A stretch of 64,000 nucleotides of DNA from Trochalopteron elliotii (GCA_024734555.1 JANPWX010000107.1:1465715-1529714), one strand, 5' to 3'; counted from the stretch's first letter, positions 1 through 12,594 are shown. A program made the numbers and translations. Notes: generated by a model not told the origin, from the sequence alone.

Positions 1-1300
1 CTTCTTTTTTCTTTCAAGGCTGCCAGACTAATCTCACACTAATTTCTTCCATAAGACTTTTTTATGCTACAGGTCCAGGAACTGAACAGCCAACCAAAAT
101 ATTTTTCTCATTTTTCAGCTCTTCCAAAAACTTTGCACTATGCCTCTGACAAATTCTTATTTTGATTTTTTCCTAGTTTTAGGAAGGGAGGCATGAGCCA
201 CAGAAGTATCCACAAATTTATCTCAAACAGCTCCTGAGTTGTCTTAGGCTCAACCATCAAATTAGCTGTGAATAATTAAGCTTTAGCACTGATCCCAAAT
301 CATATTGTGACACCAAACCTGCTTCTGTCTATGTACGTATCCTTGCATTCCTCCATTATGGAGTTATAAAGTAATTTTTAATTTTTTTTTAATTTTTTTT
401 TTTTTTTTACAACGAGGCTTAGGTTTAATTGCTTAGGTTTTGGTGGTTTTCTCTTCCAGTTTGTCTTACTTTGTCAGACAGCATCGTCAGTATAATATTT
501 TTACGTCACCAAATTTCTCACTGACCAAACCTACTATGCTTGTACTTTCTAGTAACATATGTGCTTTCCTATGGTGCATTTCTCTCATCTGGTTTAGGCC
601 AAGAATTCTCATCTAGATGGGCATCTCTGAATTCAGAATTCCACATAAATTGCAGGAAAAAACAACAGACCTGAAGGGATACTTATGGTTAAGTGGCAAA
701 TTTCATACTTTGTCAGACTGATGGAAGAAGAAAACACAAAGTTATCCTCGTTGCTCTAGATGGACATTTTGCTGCCATCTAAAAAATGTTAACAGTGCAG
801 CACAAGGCATTTTGCCAAGAGCTGCTGTTTCAAACTTTAAAACTCAGAAACCCTTATGACATTTTAGAGATTTGGGCTTTGGAAACTGATTTTTGCATTT
901 TATTTGCCTGGATGCAGAGTGAAGAAAGATCTGGTAATGTCTCCATGATCTCACAGCAAAATGCATCAGCAGTGCATCTTCCTGGTAGACAACCAAAAAA
1001 CCTTTATGGGCTCTATGACACCATGACAGAAATGTAGATTTGGGTATAGGATTTAAGATCTTATATAGCTTATAAACAGGCATATATTATTCTTTCATAA
1101 GACTAAAGTTTTCAGCCAATCTTCATATTCTTTTTAGAATTAGTTTCATCTCACAGCCCTTTTCATTCAGTCCCTTCTCAGATATGACTGCAACTTTTGG
1201 AAACGATGGTAACCTGTACTAAATACAGCACAGTATGTGATCTTAATAAAAGAACTAAGAAATCCATCACCATCTCCTTCAGCTTTTATTCTGCATTCAG
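1..1300. other. Unique AT-rich non-coding sequence
   Basis: No recognisable gene or repeat family is visible. The only low-complexity element is a T-rich run at about 381-408. Short open frames at 786-1037 (+) and 844-1083 (-) overlap on opposite strands, have no recognisable motif, and look like chance frames. The last 20 bases form the pyrimidine-rich, CAG-ending context of the exon candidate that follows. Confidence 0.6.
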
Positions 1301-1442
1301 GCTCTTAATCCTGGCATTCCTGTGGCTTCTCTAAATGCTTCTCCAAAACATCAGAACGTTTCCAAGAATAAGTCTCCATTCTTCCCCCATCCTGGCACAC
1401 TCCAGCAGCCCCATTCCTCTCTAGTGTACACAGGACAATCTG
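1301..1442 (+). other. Candidate internal exon, 142 bp, one open frame
   Basis: The segment is preceded by a pyrimidine-rich acceptor ending TTCTGCATTCAG and followed by a strong donor, CTG|GTAAGTCAG. Only one of the three frames is open, in phase 0 at the acceptor and phase 1 at the donor. It encodes about 47 residues, beginning ALNPGIPVAS and rich in Pro, Ser, Asn, His and Gln, which resembles a disordered linker. The other two frames contain stops. I do not recognise the peptide. It could be a real exon of a large gene whose introns fill the window, a lncRNA exon, or chance, since a 47-codon open frame is not rare. What is seen: splice signals plus the open frame. What is inferred: exon status. 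Confidence 0.33.
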
Positions 1443-2765
1443 GTAAGTCAGTTTCTAAATCAATTATATTAGCCATAAAATATGCCAGTTTCTCAGCTAC
1501 AAACTGGATACAAATTGCTTTACTGATATGTGTTACATAGACAAATATTTCAAATCAGATATCAAAAGCTCAGCTACTTGATTTGTGAAAACAAGCCTTG
1601 TCATTCCTATTTCTCAAAAGCAGTTCAACCCAAAAATACTCTAGCAATCAATAATTCTTCCTGAATTACATTACAGAAGACCATTTTGATTTATACATTA
1701 TCATCATTATTATGCTGAAGGAAGTCAAAATGTGGACAAGTAATTAGCACTGAGACAAACAACACTGAAGCAAGGAAAAGACCTAAGCCCTGTTTAGTCC
1801 ATAGTCTAATCTTTAACTAATTGGTTGCACTCCTTCAGTTAAATCTCACAGAAAAGCTTTAAACACTGAGGCAGACAATCCCATTTTAATAGGTAACAAA
1901 ACCTTCTGAACTTTGTAGTTAATTTATTGCCAGCTTACAAGATTTTGGGGTTTTCTTACATCCAAAATCTATGGTCACTTGGTTCTCCTATAAACACACA
2001 AAAGTCAGGATTGTCTCTACTCTCATTCCCTACACTCTTTCCATAATACAAAGTGAGAGCTTTCTGAGCATAGTTCATTCCATCCTACAATAAGTGTTGA
2101 AGGAGGAATGCACCTTCTGGCAGTTCTTTTTTATTTTTTCCATTATCTGAGGAGTGAACATGCACTTCCATAGAGCAGACTTGGACAACACAGTTTTAAA
2201 AGGCTCAAGTCCAGTAAAACAAGCCTGTGCAAATCCAGGAGAATGAGCCTACCTTCTCAAGGAATGGTCTCATTCACCATGCTGAATATAAATCCTTCAT
2301 GTAATTCTGAAAAGAAAAAGAAATCATGATATCAGATTCAGGGGTCACGTTTCAAGGACAATGAGGAATTCCTAGGAATGCCAGAGAATGCAACACTTGT
2401 TCTGTGTGTGTGATTTAGTGACTTAAATTTGTTTCCACTTTGAAAAATTCCTCATCTATCTTCTTGCCTGTCATATTAAAAATGCCTTACTCCACAAACC
2501 TTGAAACAGGTGGGTTGCTCAGGCTTGCTCTTATCACTGTCTGGAGTAGGAAGGAGAAAAGATTATTTGATTCCACACCGACAAATACAATGAAAGGAGA
2601 GATGACAGCAGAGGATTTCGTTGTTGGCTTCCCAAATGGTTCCTGCTACTTTACAAAAAAAAACCCCAAAAAACCACAAGGAAGACTCATATGTGTGGTA
2701 AGACCCTCTCACTGCTGCTGTGCAGAATATCTGGGTTGATATTTATACCTGATGGATGGGCAGTT
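1443..2765. other. Non-coding sequence, no identified element
   Basis: No gene, LTR or LINE signature was seen. A short A/C tract at about 2657-2680 (A9-CCCC-A6) is one of several (A)nCCCC tracts in the window. The 99-codon open frame at 2440-2739 runs through that tract and has no recognisable motif. Confidence 0.55.
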
Positions 2766-3015
2766 TCACAGAATCACAGAATGGTTTGGGTTGGAACTGA
2801 CCTTAAAGCCCACCTAGTTCCAAACCCACCCCTCACCATGGGCAGGGGCTCCTTCCAATATCCCACAAGCCTGGCCTTGAACACTTTCAGTGCATTCACA
2901 CCTTCTCTGGACAAAATGTGCCAGGGTCTCACCACCCTCACAGAGAAGAATTCCTTCTGAATATCCAATCTAAACCTACTCTATAAGTTCAGGTTACCTC
3001 CTGCAGTTTAAGGAC
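2766..3015 (-). mobile_element. CR1 LINE 3'-end fragment, antisense
   Basis: The plus strand opens with CACAGAATCACAGAATGG, the reverse complement of the short octamer-like repeats that end CR1 elements. It continues with the diagnostic CR1 antisense words GGTTGGAA, CCATGGGCAGGG, CCTTGAACAC, CTCACCACCCTCACAG and ATCCAATCTAAACCTAC. The element therefore lies on the minus strand and is a 5'-truncated copy of about 250 bp carrying only 3' untranslated sequence, with no reverse-transcriptase coding part. CR1 is the dominant LINE of birds, and this fragment is the best single indicator of host class. The overlapping short ORFs at 2691-2968 fall inside it and are not genes. Confidence 0.93.
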
Positions 3016-3175
3016 TACAGAAATCCTGTAGCAGAGTTAAGTGCTTAAACTGAGTTAAGTGTTCAGGCTGAATTAAAGCTATATTAATATATATAAATTG
3101 TTAATATATATTAATTATGTATATTAATTATTAATATCTAATTATTAATTTATTATATCTTAATATATTTTAGCC
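3016..3175. repeat. Short degenerate tandem unit, then AT-rich tract
   Basis: At about 3031-3075 a degenerate unit of roughly 20 bp (GAGTTAAGTGCTTAAACT, then GAGTTAAGTGTTCAGGCT) is repeated. It is followed from about 3079 by nearly pure A/T sequence built from TTAATATATA and ATTAATT words. It flanks the 5'-truncated end of the CR1 fragment. No function is apparent. Confidence 0.7.
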
Positions 3176-3291
3176 ACCAAAAAAATGGCCTCCTGGAAAT
3201 GGTTTTGGTTCTAAACAGTGAGTTGTGGCAGTTACAGTATCTGGTCTCCATCCTTGCAAAGTACAGTATGGCATAGTAAAGAATGTTCAGC

Positions 3292-3386
3292 AAAGCAAAG
3301 TAAAGTAAAAGTAAAGTAAAAGTAAAGGTAAGGTAAAGGTAAATAAAGTAAAGTAAAATAAAGTAAAGTAAAGGCATAGTAAAGAG
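3292..3386. repeat. (AAAGT)n microsatellite, imperfect
   Basis: About 95 bp are built from AAAGT/GTAAA pentanucleotide units, with occasional AAAAGT and AAAGGT variants. Translating the opposite strand gives artificial Tyr/Phe/Leu-rich frames at 3153-3559, which are not genes. Imperfect units suggest an ageing array that may still be length-polymorphic. Confidence 0.9.
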
Positions 3387-6300
3387 TGTTTAGGAGTGTG
3401 TTTTTCTTGCAGTGAGCCCAGAGACATGGGATGAACTGGTTTCTGGCCTATGCAAAGTGGCTTTCTACAGGATTTAAAGCAATGAGAAACATGAATCTCA
3501 GTATAAATAAATTTGTGCATATCTAAATTTGCTCCTGGTATGTGACAAATACACATCACTCACATTTACTTCAGGGAGTGAAAATATACTTTTCCATCAT
3601 AGGAAATTTTTTCTTGCACTGCCCTAGAAGAAGTACTCATCTTTGACTAGCTGTGTAAAAATAAAAAGGAATTACTCCATCAATAATTTATATTGATCAA
3701 TTTCAAATATATATTAAAATGCAAGACCTATAATCTTACACACCTCAAGAGAGAAAGAGGAGCTAAAAAGTTTCACCTTTTTATACAGAAGCTAATTTCT
3801 TTAGAATGCAAAAATGCTCTGATAAAACAGAATATTTCTCACCAGATGGCTTCTTTTTAAAATGAAGTATTTAAAAAATAGAAGTGCCATATGAAAAAAA
3901 ATAATTAAAATAACACATCCAGGGATGACCTCAGTTTCAGCTCTATAATGAAATACATATTCAATACTGCTGCCCCAAGATTCATGGATTTATTCTATTA
4001 TGCGTACAATCGTCAGAGAGAGAACTAGGCAGTCTTAACTATCATTTCTCTAGCTTTTAGGTCCATGAAATAGTCTCTAAATCAATTAATTCAAATCACA
4101 TAAAAATCTCAATACTTATTTGTCTATTTATATTACTTTTAAACCCATCACTTCATGTATGCACACATGAAATACAAGAGCTTAAAGCATTTTGTATGAA
4201 CCAGTAGAAAAGCTCTGCTCACCTCCCCATCTACCATCCTCTGCCCATTCCAGCCACAGGTTGCTCCTGGCTTTTTTTTTTTTCAATGATTTAACTCCAA
4301 GCATTTAAAAGGAAGAACATTTCAATATGTTTTACTGACAGATAAGAAATTACCTGGATATCAGGAGCTATTGAATTCAGCTTTAATAGTATCAATAAAC
4401 ATTTCTGATTAAATTATGAAATTGATTTTATCATTTTGACCACTGTGTTTTTACATCAATATCATCATATGACAGCAAATGTAGTTACTGCTTCCTTATT
4501 GATCTTAAACATAGCACTCCAAAGTACTCATTTGACTATATTACAAAATCAAACTTGATTTCCTACAGTACTGTAGTAACTCTTGGCCATGTCTTGATAT
4601 GGAGAACTAATAACAAATGAATTTTCAAGTTATTAAAAGACGTGCTTTGTTCTCAGAAGCCAAGGCACAGTTCTGCATCAGTTTCAAGGCAAGTTTCAGG
4701 ACTTAGAGATGTTGTTCTTCCTTTGTGTTAAATAATAATCCCTCCTGCTCCTCTTGATGAGCCATTTATCAGGTTTCTCGTGAATAATCTAAACACTATT
4801 TATTAATAGAGAAGGAACAAAGTGCTATTTATAATGCTCATTCAAGCAATCCAACAAAAACTCAGAGTTTCTGTGGCTTGGGAGCATTACTCTTGATCTC
4901 ACCCTCCCTTCTGTCAGGATAATAGCTGTGTGTTGGGCCACTCCATCTCCCCATCAGGTTTAATGTTCTGTTAAGAGAATGCATGATTCAAAAGGACCAC
5001 TGTTTTCTCTGATACATGTATAATAGTAAATCAAAGGTGTAATGTGCTGGGTGTTTATGTCTCAGGGTTAAGAACGAGTCTGATCAGATTAAAGTACTTT
5101 CTGTGTTGGGCTTTTTGGCTGCTGTAAATTTCCAAAAGCCCTCCCATATCTGAACCTTTCCAGGCTGAAGAAGTGTGAGGCATCTCCATTGACATAAACT
5201 GCCTTCATGGAAAAGGAGCAGTGAGTCGAGACCTTGAGCTGTTTTTTTTTCAGACTGCATTTTTGTAATGAACCTGTGGATCTGCTGACATGTTACCCAA
5301 AGGTGTCTTTTCCAAACAGCCAGTCATGTTTCTTCCTCCCTAATTGTAGGAGCATCTATTTCCAAATGTAGCTAGTCCCTCCTGGTTTTGTGGGCTTATT
5401 ATTCCCTAATATTCATGATTCCCTAATATTCATGAGAATATTTAAGCCACTGACAAATATTTGCCTTGAGTGTGGAGAGCTCAATACACTCTTGTCTATC
5501 TCAAGATAAACTATTCCCTGAAACAAGACATCAACAGAGGGCAGGATCTTGTTTCACCTTGCTTTGATTAAAAAAAAATATAGAAATAAATACAGTTGGT
5601 AAGTTGCTCAGAAAATATTCCCAATTTGATGACTATGGGAATGAGTGATTTATATAATGCTGGTTAAATCAGTCACAGCACAGACAGGCAATGCATTGAT
5701 TCTATGCAATAACTCTGGGGCCAGTAAGTGCTGCTGTAGCAAAGCCAGAACACACTGTACACCACCTTACAGTGGCATGGGGATATCACTGTTTTGTTTA
5801 CTTGGTTTATGCCAATGTTCTTTTTATTTTCTATCCAAAGCTGTACAAAATTCCATTATCTATTTCAGGAGAAAATGCTTCAGTAGGTCATCCATCAGAA
5901 TTGGAATATGACAAACCAGGGATTTGAGCACAATGCAGTTTGCTGCCCCTCGTCACAGATTTGTGTCTGTAATTTCAGCTCTGAGCCCTTTTGCCAGAAC
6001 AGCTTTCCCAAATCTTTAAAACACCAAATCTTTAAAATCTTTTAGCTCTGTAGTCTGATATTGTCTCAGAAATCCTTTTTTTGCTTTCCATCACTAATTA
6101 CCCTTCCAAAACTACACCTTTCCCTTGCAGCAGCTCTGACTTCACTCAGAATTCTGTTTGGAAGTGCAAAAGTACCATATAACCACTGAAACTTTGGACT
6201 GGAAACAAGGCAATAGCTCTGCTGGACTCGGTAAAGTTTGTTGATTTATCACCTGCTCGAAGTGTAGCCTCAGCTGCAGGTCCATGTGTCTTCACTGAGC

Positions 6301-9300
6301 CTCCTGCACCCTGCACTGGAGCTTTAGGTCAACACCCCAAGACCCAAAATCTCTTTGAGGACTCCTGATCTTTTATACAAGGCAGTGAGAAGTTTCCCAG
6401 CACAGCCCAGCAAAAGGGGGTTAGGTTGCTTAAGGTATAAAATACAATTCAACACCAATGTCTCTGCAAGTGAAGGAAAGCATTGGGTTACACAGAAATT
6501 TAAAAAATCCCAAACTTCTGAAGCATCTCTGGTGGCTTTTTAGCCTACTTTGGAAATTATGAAGAAACAAATGAGTGCTTCCCACTAGCTTCTGAAACAT
6601 TTTGCCTAATGCAGGCTCTTTGAAACATGCTCCTTTTAAAATTTAACATTTATTCTTACACTGATGAAACATGGAGGTGTGGGTATCCTTGCTCTACAGA
6701 AGCAATCAGCTGGGGTGCCATGAGTCATCTTAGCTCATCTTAGCTATCTAAAAGTTCACAGCATCTCATCTCATCTCAGGTAGTTATGTGTGCTCCAACT
6801 GTTAGAGAGATTTCTGCAGAACATAAATTATCCTATACACAAGGGACTGCATTAGGAGGATGAATCACCAGAGAAAGAAGGAATTTCAGTGACTGACTTA
6901 AACTAAAAATTAATCTCTAGACAGGTAAAATCAAGAGAAATAATAATTTTCCTAATCTTAAAGGAAAAAGAAAAAAAAAAAAGAAAGAAAAGAAAAAAAG
7001 AAGCTTGCAGCAGAATAAAAGGCAAGAATTTTTCTCTTCAGTCTCACATTGATACCTGAACCACCACAACACTTATTCTTTGCTGTGCTGCCACCCTGCT
7101 TTGGCAGCTACTCAGCATTTATCACCAAGGGAATGATTCCAAGGGTTCTCTGGGCAAAGTGATAAAACTGGCAATTTCAACTCAGATCTGGGTTCTGAAC
7201 CCTGGTCTTTTTTTTTTTCAAACCAGTTTTTCCTCAAAAAGTGCCAAAAGACCTCGCTGCCTCCTTGGTACTTTACAGACCTCTGTTCTTGGGCCAGAAG
7301 CAGCTCATATTGCCACTAGCCACAGTTTATCAAATCACAGATTAAATATTTCCATCCTCAGGCTCCGTTTCCCTCACTTGGGCAGCCTTCCCAAGCACAT
7401 AACTAAGTTAAGTAATCACATAACTGAGGAACATAAAATGTATTTTGGGCTAGACTGGGCACAAGCTCTAAATACTTCAATTTCCAGGGCCTACAAACAG
7501 AAGCTTCATTATTGTGCTTTCACCACTGCCACCTCTGATGCTCGAGTCAAAGAAATAAAATATCTGACGTTCCCTTCCCGGGTTAGCTGAGGTTAAACAG
7601 GTGTTTTTGGTAAGGATTGCAGTTACATTTTGATTGCACTGGCCCACATTCTTACATCACATAATGCAACATGATATACCCCAATGGATGCTTCAGTGCC
7701 AAACTGGGGCCCCCAGCTTGATGTTGTTCTAATCATGTTTTTCATTAATCCCTGTGACCTCCACAAAAGCATCACCAACCAAACACAGGCTCTCACAGCT
7801 GAGTGTTGGATTTTCTTCTGAGGGTGTTTTTTCTATCGCCTTTTTACTCCTCAGTGGTGCAAAGTAAAAGAGAAAAAGGGAATTTTCAAATTCAACTGAG
7901 ATCATTAAGTCTGAGGTTTGTCTGAACAAAAAAATAGATCTAAGGAACAAGTTTATTGCAGTTGGATGGTTTGTCTTGTCTGGTAACCTGATCTAGTCTC
8001 CAAAAGGAAATCTCTAAACATCTTTAGAGGGCTTTAGACTCAGCCTCTGCTGCAGGAATTCAAGTGTGAGGCAACTTATACTGCTTTATAAAGAACTAAT
8101 ATCAGAGGGGAGGATGGAAGGAGAGGCCAATTCTTGATCTCATCCTGGAGTCACTCCACAGACTTCAAATATGGCCAAATTCTGTCTCCAACCACACCCT
8201 GGCAACCTCATTTCCTTTATTAGGGTTGCAAATGGCTCTGTCTGGGGGGAGAATCTGACCTAGGGGACCTCATTCTTTCCTGGCTGGAGGCCATCACCTC
8301 AGGAACGGGGGGTCTCCAGGGCTTTGGACTCAAGAGGAGTCAGAGATTTCTCTGAAATTACATTAGGGACACTGGTGGTCACTGGAGTCTCCTTATGTAG
8401 ACTATACATAACATATTTGACTAGAAATAACAAGAAATAACATATTTAACTAGAAGTCTGAAATAGAGTGTGACCTGGAGAGATTTCAACTTGGAGAAGC
8501 TTCTCTGGCAATATGGGGAGCAGCAGAGCTACCACGAGGCTTGCCTGCTTTTTTAGCTCTGTAGGTGGATTTTCACACACTCTGGAAAGCATTTGACAGA
8601 TGTTCATTATTATGCACAGCAATAACTGGTGTCTATTAAAATGAGCTGCTCAAGAGGGGAGGAGAGAAAACCATGCACCTGTTCATGCACCTTCCCATCT
8701 ACTGCTGTTTCTTTGCTGAAAAATAACCATCAATTTACACTCATCTTCATAAAAGAAAAAGACTTTGAAGATTTTTTTTGTCCTCTGGCAGCTTGGGCAG
8801 TTGAAGTCCTTTTAAGGCACTCGGCCTATCTTCCAGGCACCCATTTTTAAATTCACCTCTGAATTACACTGTGACCACTGGGAGGTACCATGCCAAGGGC
8901 CAAGGTACATCAGAGGCATTTTCTGCAGCCTACCTACTCCTGCTCTCTCACTTATCCCAGCAGAACTCTTCTAGTATCTCTTTCATAATGTCCTATTTCT
9001 CCCTGACAAAGAGCCATTACATATAGCAGTCTTTCCCTTCCTCAGTCTTTTTCAGATTCCCAACTTAGACTCCATCAGTGTCACCTTTTCCATCACTCTT
9101 TCTCATTTCAGTGTGCAAGTGAAGCCCAAGCTACTGAGAAACCAGCAGAAATTAACCATTAACTCCCAGGCACTCAATATTTCTCCTTTGCCATCTATAT
9201 TTTGAGTAGGTAGCAAGAGGAAGGAGCTCTGCCCCATCTCTGGCATCAGTGAGAGAAGATAATGAGTTACCTCTGGGAGCTCCAGGCCTGCTTGTGCAGT

Positions 9301-9399
9301 CCAGAGGCACTGCAGGAGCACACACAGAGCCCTTTGGAATGACCTGGGGAAGGAGGAGTGGCTGCATTCCTGTCAGTGGCATTTTATCTTCTTTTTTCT
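3387..9399. other. Long non-coding stretch with small repeats only
   Basis: Roughly 6 kb without a recognisable gene. It contains an exact 17-bp tandem duplication (5401-5434, listed separately) and a polypurine tract of A and AAAG units at about 6961-7003. Short degenerate TCATCTTAGC and CATCT repeats lie near 6724-6777. The 143-codon open frame at 7159-7590 (+) matches no family I know and has no splice or promoter context. Around 4735-5150 there are motif-rich AT blocks (ATTTATTAATAG, ATCAAAGG) that could be conserved non-coding DNA, but I cannot show it. Confidence 0.55.
5401..5434. repeat. Exact 17-bp tandem duplication
   Basis: The unit ATTCCCTAATATTCATG occurs twice with no mismatch at 5401-5417 and 5418-5434. 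Perfect identity suggests a recent slippage or duplication event. Confidence 0.95.
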
Positions 9400-9941
9400 T
9401 GTTAGAGATGGGATTAATTGCATGTGAGATGGTTTTTGTGTTCAGACTCAGATGTTTTTTAATCCTTATCTATGCTACAGTCCCACAAACTGTGAGTTCT
9501 AGCTAACAAAGTGAAAAATGGCGCTCTCTCTATCTCTCTACAAGGTATTTTAAGAATAAACTGTCCAATTAAGAAATGACACCTAAATTATTTTTACTTT
9601 TAACCCCATAACCAACCACCCGTGGCCTGCAATGCAGATTTTTCTATCCAATTACAAAATACCACCCAGACCCATGAAGAAGAAGGTGAAAAAGGACTGG
9701 CCTATGCCCTAAAACCTCCATCTTGCTTTATATATATTACTGTATTCTAAACCCTTAAACTCTAAGTTTTCCACCCTGTGATATCACACACTTCTATTCA
9801 AGCTACACACCCACAATCCCAGTGCTATCACTCAATTTTGGAAGCCTTTTCCAAGGCATCAGGTCAAACGCAGAGTTTTCTTGGGGGTCAGTGCCTGTCA
9901 GCCCAGAAAATCTAAAATTCTCAGTGCCCAGGGTTCCCACA
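9400..9941 (-). mobile_element. Old solitary ERV LTR, minus strand (ERVL-like, avian)
   Basis: Read on the minus strand, the segment starts TGTGGGAACCCTGGG and shares ordered words with the plus-strand LTR at 29740-30151. Both carry CTTCTTCATG followed by TCTGGGTGGT, then a TAAAAGTA-AAATAAT-like stretch, then an ATTGGACAGT or ATAATTAGGAC-like stretch. A TATATATAAAG box lies upstream of these. No internal retroviral coding sequence flanks it, so it looks like a solo LTR. The distal end (9400, possibly nearer 9423) is uncertain, and no convincing target-site duplication was found. The two LTRs appear to be diverged members of one family in opposite orientation. The family assignment is from memory. 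Confidence 0.5.
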
Positions 9942-11699
9942 CCTGGCTCTTGAGCCCTGGCAGCTGCTCTAACCCAGGCCATGGCAGAAACCCATGCTGC
10001 TGCTGGATGATGGTTTGCAACTTCCCTGCCTTCCAGCCTTTCCCCAGGAAAGATTTCCCCAGGGCTCAGAAACGTGCCCAGACCCGTGGAAATAATGATC
10101 AACAGATAAAACCAGGTGAAACAGAGTGGAAAACCAGTCAGCAGCCTCAGACTGACTAACTATTTTAGGACTATTTAAGAGCTAAGGGCAGGTTCAGCAA
10201 AGAGATTTGCTGTGGTAAAGGCAAAGCAGAAGACAGGCTGCCCTTCCTAATTCCACAGCAACCAGAGACTGGATCTCTCAGCTGTCCTGTGCTCTGTCCT
10301 GTGTCCTGCTGTCCTGACAACCCTCTGCCTGCCAGACTGGCACAGATGCTGGCCATGTAGATGGGCAGACAGAATTTAAAACCTGGCCCAGCAGTAAGCT
10401 ACACAACCCAGAAATGGAGTGGGAAAATTGGCTTTTCACATTTCCTTAATCTTGCTTTTTTTCTCTGCCATGTCAACCAGAGATGAGCAAGGAAGGAAAT
10501 CCAACAGCAGCAGCTTGAACACAAGCCTCTGATATCATTAAGACTATTTAAGGAGTAAGGCTCAGGAAAGGTGTCAGAATTAGGCTCCATCTGGATTTAT
10601 TACTTCATACTGTTTCCAGATACTTTTCTATTTCATCCACAACAGATTATTCCTGACACTTTTAGAGGGCCCCTGGCCCATTTGCTTATTGATCTGATCT
10701 TTACTAGCAATGAAACTAGAATTCTTTAGTTACTGAACTTCTGCAGAGTTGAGAGGATACCCTTTTATAATATTCACTGAAATTGCTTCTTGGCTAAAAT
10801 ATTCTCTCATCAGTGTTTCTCATGTGTTCAGCAACATCTGCAGGATGTGGAAAGAATAGAAACAAACCAGATGTTGCAAAAGGTAGTGACACTGAGAAAC
10901 ATAATTATTACAATATCTTGTTCAATTTTTTTGGTCCATCTTATGCCTTCATACATCAATAACTTTTACTGCTGAAACAGAGACTGACTCATCCAAGTTC
11001 TCGCTAAACAAATTTACAATCATTTGTAAAAATTGACATATACCTCCCATTAAAGCCAAATTTCCTTTAGCAATTTCAGAGGAAAATAGATTAAGGGAAT
11101 GCAGATATTTATCTCAGCCATCAACATTTATTCATTTAGGTAATTATCACTTCATTATGCTGTCAAAGAGAGCATGCAGGGAAATTCACCACTGATGAAC
11201 CAACCACCATGGAAAGTCCTCCACCTCTCATGTGAGTTTGGGGTGCCAGCTCATGCCCTCATGCCAAGCATTTGTCACAGTGATATGACAGGGGCCAGGA
11301 GTCCAAAAAGGGTACAAAGGGAATCTCCTGTGCTGTGCAAATGAAAAAGTTGCAGCCTGATCCAACAGCGCCCCCAAAAGCAAACCCAGAGAGCTGGACC
11401 CACCAACACCCTCCCAGCTCACAGTCCCAGCTTGCACCTCCTCCCCAAACTTCTTTACTATTTTACTTTAAAAGCTGTTGATTCAATTAGAAGAAGGGCA
11501 AAATAAAACAAAAAAATTCAAAAGAATTTTTACAAAATCGTTTCAGTCTCACAAATGCCTGCTACAGTGCAAAAAAAAAAAAAAAAAAAAAATCAGGAGG
11601 GTCTGTTAGACTGGGAAAATTTTCCAGTTATTTTAATTCAGGCTTCAGGAATTTCGTAGGGGGATCAGAAGACCTGCAAGCCCTGCCAGATTCTGAGGG
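9942..11699. other. Non-coding sequence with one homopolymer
   Basis: No gene is recognisable. An A22 run occupies 11571-11592. It has no obvious LINE or SINE body upstream, so I do not call it a retroposon tail. Short open frames at 9803-10356 and 11228-11437 lack motifs. Confidence 0.55.
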
Positions 11700-11950
11700 A
11701 ACAAAGTATAACTAGATTAATATATAAATCTTATTAACTAAAATGTGGCTGAATACAGTCATTTGTTATCAAAGTCTTTCGATTGTTTAACAAATTGCAA
11801 CATTTTGGTCTCACGGGCTCCCTGCCAAGTTGAGGCCTAATTAAGGTGGTTGGAAATGAATAGTGTTCTAATTAGTTTAATTACAATATGATGAATTATC
11901 AAACTAATTTTTAAAAACAATGTGCAATTAGCCTTTTAGCATTCAACCCA
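11700..11950. promoter_or_regulatory. Candidate conserved non-coding element (homeodomain-site rich)
   Basis: A block of about 250 bp is dense in ATTA/TAAT cores: CTAATTAAGG, TCTAATTAGTTTAATTAC, GATGAATTATC, AACTAATTTT and GCAATTAGCC. These lie in otherwise complex sequence without simple repeats, next to TTGTTATCAAAG and TCGATTGTTT. This texture is typical of vertebrate developmental enhancers and ultraconserved non-coding elements. Conservation cannot be seen from one sequence, so the call is inference only. Confidence 0.3.
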
Positions 11951-12132
11951 CATTTTCCAAAACAGGAAATGAAGCGGAACGTGATTGTTTTTATCAGGAG
12001 ACTGGAGGCTGAACCACCTCAACATGGGAGATGCCAAGGATGCAGTCAGACATGCTGCTCCCCCTCCTCCTTTCACCCCACTTCAGGCTTTGGACACTCA
12101 TTCTAACACCTTTGGCAACATCTTTGGGAAAT

Positions 12133-12594
12133 CTCAGTCCAAGGATGGACCAATTCTACTTTTTGGATTCTCAAGCCAAAGTTTTCCCTGTTCATCCCAT
12201 AATCCTTCCCTTCATTGGAGTTGCATAAAAAATTCTAATTTATTACATGCACGGCCATATTGACTTGCTGAATTTTTTTGGGAAAGCTCAGTCCAAGGAT
12301 GGGCCAATTCTACTTTTCAGGTTCTCAACCCAAAGTTTTGCCTGTTCCTTTTTTGATCCTTCCTTTCATTGGACTTGCATAGAAAATTCTATTTTATTAC
12401 ATGCATGGCCATACTGACTTGCTGAGTTTTTTTTGGAAAGCTCAGTCCAGGGATGGACTAATTCTACTTTTCATCTTCTCAAGCCCAAGTTTTCCCTGTT
12501 CCTCCCCTTGATCCTTCCCTTCATTGGAGTAGCATAAAAAAAAAAATCTAATTTATTACATGCATGGCCATACTGACTTGCTGAGTTTTTTTGA
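12133..12594. repeat. Minisatellite, three tandem copies of a 154-bp unit
   Basis: The landmark CTCAGTCC(A)RGGATGG recurs at 12133, 12287 and 12441, exactly 154 bp apart each time. Each unit then carries AATTCTACTTTT, a TTCTCAA-CC block, CCCTGTTC, CCTTCATTGGA, a T/A-rich segment with TTATTACATGCA, and GGCCATA-TGACTTGCTGA. The third copy ends at about 12594, giving almost exactly three units. The copies differ by scattered substitutions and length changes in the A and T runs, so the array is not newly formed. Short frames at 11985-12263 begin upstream and run into the first unit and are not genes. Confidence 0.95.

Noticed and set aside
3153..3559. Tyr/Leu/Phe-rich minus-strand frames
   Set aside because: They are translations of the (AAAGT)n microsatellite.
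7159..7590. 143-codon open frame on the plus strand
   Set aside because: No recognisable motif, no promoter or splice context, and composition like surrounding DNA.
11571..11592. A22 run as a retroposon poly(A) tail
   Set aside because: No LINE, SINE or processed-gene body is recognisable upstream, and no target duplication was found. The same applies to the A24 at 27730.
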